This document shows positions 63,867-64,000 of a DNA stretch of 64,000 bases, piece after piece. Position 1 is the stretch's first letter. Each line of letters starts with the position of its first letter. The notes under the pieces are model-generated. The model did not search any database and was not told the DNA's origin. It was given only the letters and a program-made list of their open reading frames with translations. This stretch comes from Bacteroidales bacterium (lineage in GTDB: Bacteria; Bacteroidota; Bacteroidia; Bacteroidales; UBA12077), in assembly GCA_016342685.1 (NCBI GenBank), contig JAEINU010000003.1:186001-250000 (forward strand), given 5' to 3'. Both the position numbers and the translations under genes were made by a program.

Positions 63867-64000
63867 ATGAAAAATAAATTAATAACAGGATATGCTTTAG
63901 CTTTGCTAGCAACTGCGCTCTGGTCGGGGAATTTTATTGTTGCACGTGATTTATCTGAGAGTGTGCATCCTTTCAGCCTTTCGTTTTATCGTTGGCTAGT
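63867..64000 (+). CDS. EamA/DMT transporter, 5' part only
   Basis: The first 44 codons of a gene cut by the window end: MKNKLITGYALALLATALWS, then GNFIVARDLSESVHPF and the FYRWL that is usual after helix one of EamA proteins. It starts with ATG 52 bases after the flavoprotein stop. It is the second DMT-type exporter of the window; the substrate is unknown. Confidence 0.8.
   Translation, partial: MKNKLITGYALALLATALWSGNFIVARDLSESVHPFSLSFYRWL

Noticed and set aside
1-64000. CRISPR array, tRNA or rRNA gene, insertion sequence or prophage
   Set aside because: No regular repeat-spacer pattern, no cloverleaf-like sequence and no transposase, integrase or phage protein was found in any gap or frame.

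Overview
The window comes from an AT-rich Bacteroidota chromosome, most likely a marine member of the Marinilabiliales (Marinifilaceae-like). That placement is inferred from gene families, not from a search. Evidence for the phylum: type IX secretion signatures (a gliding-motility C-terminal domain and a PorV2-like barrel), a DUF5916 outer-membrane protein, a fused DAHP synthase/chorismate mutase, the rsfS-ftsH-cdsA-psd order, promoters of the TTTG/TAnnTTTG type, and almost no Shine-Dalgarno sequences. I see no rRNA, tRNA, CRISPR array, insertion sequence, prophage or plasmid gene.

Layout. 1-12.9 kb: lon, a LiaF-like membrane protein, coaD with a TlpA-like protein, NUDIX head-to-head with pyrE, an SRPBCC protein, birA, then rsfS-ftsH-cdsA-psd and a secreted protein. 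13-21 kb: a DMT exporter, an AI-2E family permease, a T9SS cargo protein, DAHP synthase/chorismate mutase, purS, pssA, a PorV2-like barrel, a small HAD protein and a glutaminyl cyclase. 21-31 kb, mostly minus strand: alpha/beta hydrolase, an ECF sigma/anti-sigma/envelope-protein operon, MBL hydrolase, acetate transporter, DUF5916 protein and hydF. 31-38 kb: a cell-envelope cluster with an acyltransferase, an LTA-synthase-like sulfatase, a GT2 and two polytopic membrane proteins, one broken by a TGA codon. 38-47 kb: aspA, a sigma-54 activator, Ppx/GppA, an ABC-2 exporter, a TPR histidine kinase and marC. 47-50.4 kb: lysC-lysA, divergent from an ACT-like protein. 50-64 kb: MATE exporter, acidic protein, FtsX-like permease, GNAT-TauE pair, lipoproteins, an unusual aldehyde dehydrogenase, a DUF3089 lipoprotein, M3 peptidase, truA, a monooxygenase, an iron-sulfur flavoprotein and the start of a second DMT exporter.

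Links between genes. CdsA, PssA and Psd make up the whole route from phosphatidate to phosphatidylethanolamine. LysC and LysA are the first and last steps of lysine synthesis. Two well-spaced sigma-54 type promoters (before lon and before a secreted-protein gene) occur in the same window as a sigma-54 activator that lacks a DNA-binding Fis domain.

The most notable observations are: an aldehyde dehydrogenase whose first 16 residues look like the start of a short-chain dehydrogenase; a membrane protein split by one in-frame TGA; a 36-base dyad over the marC promoter; tandem operator-like repeats between lysC and the ACT-like gene; the sigma-54 sites; and a dispersed inverted-repeat family. I found no clear new multi-gene defence or mobile system.
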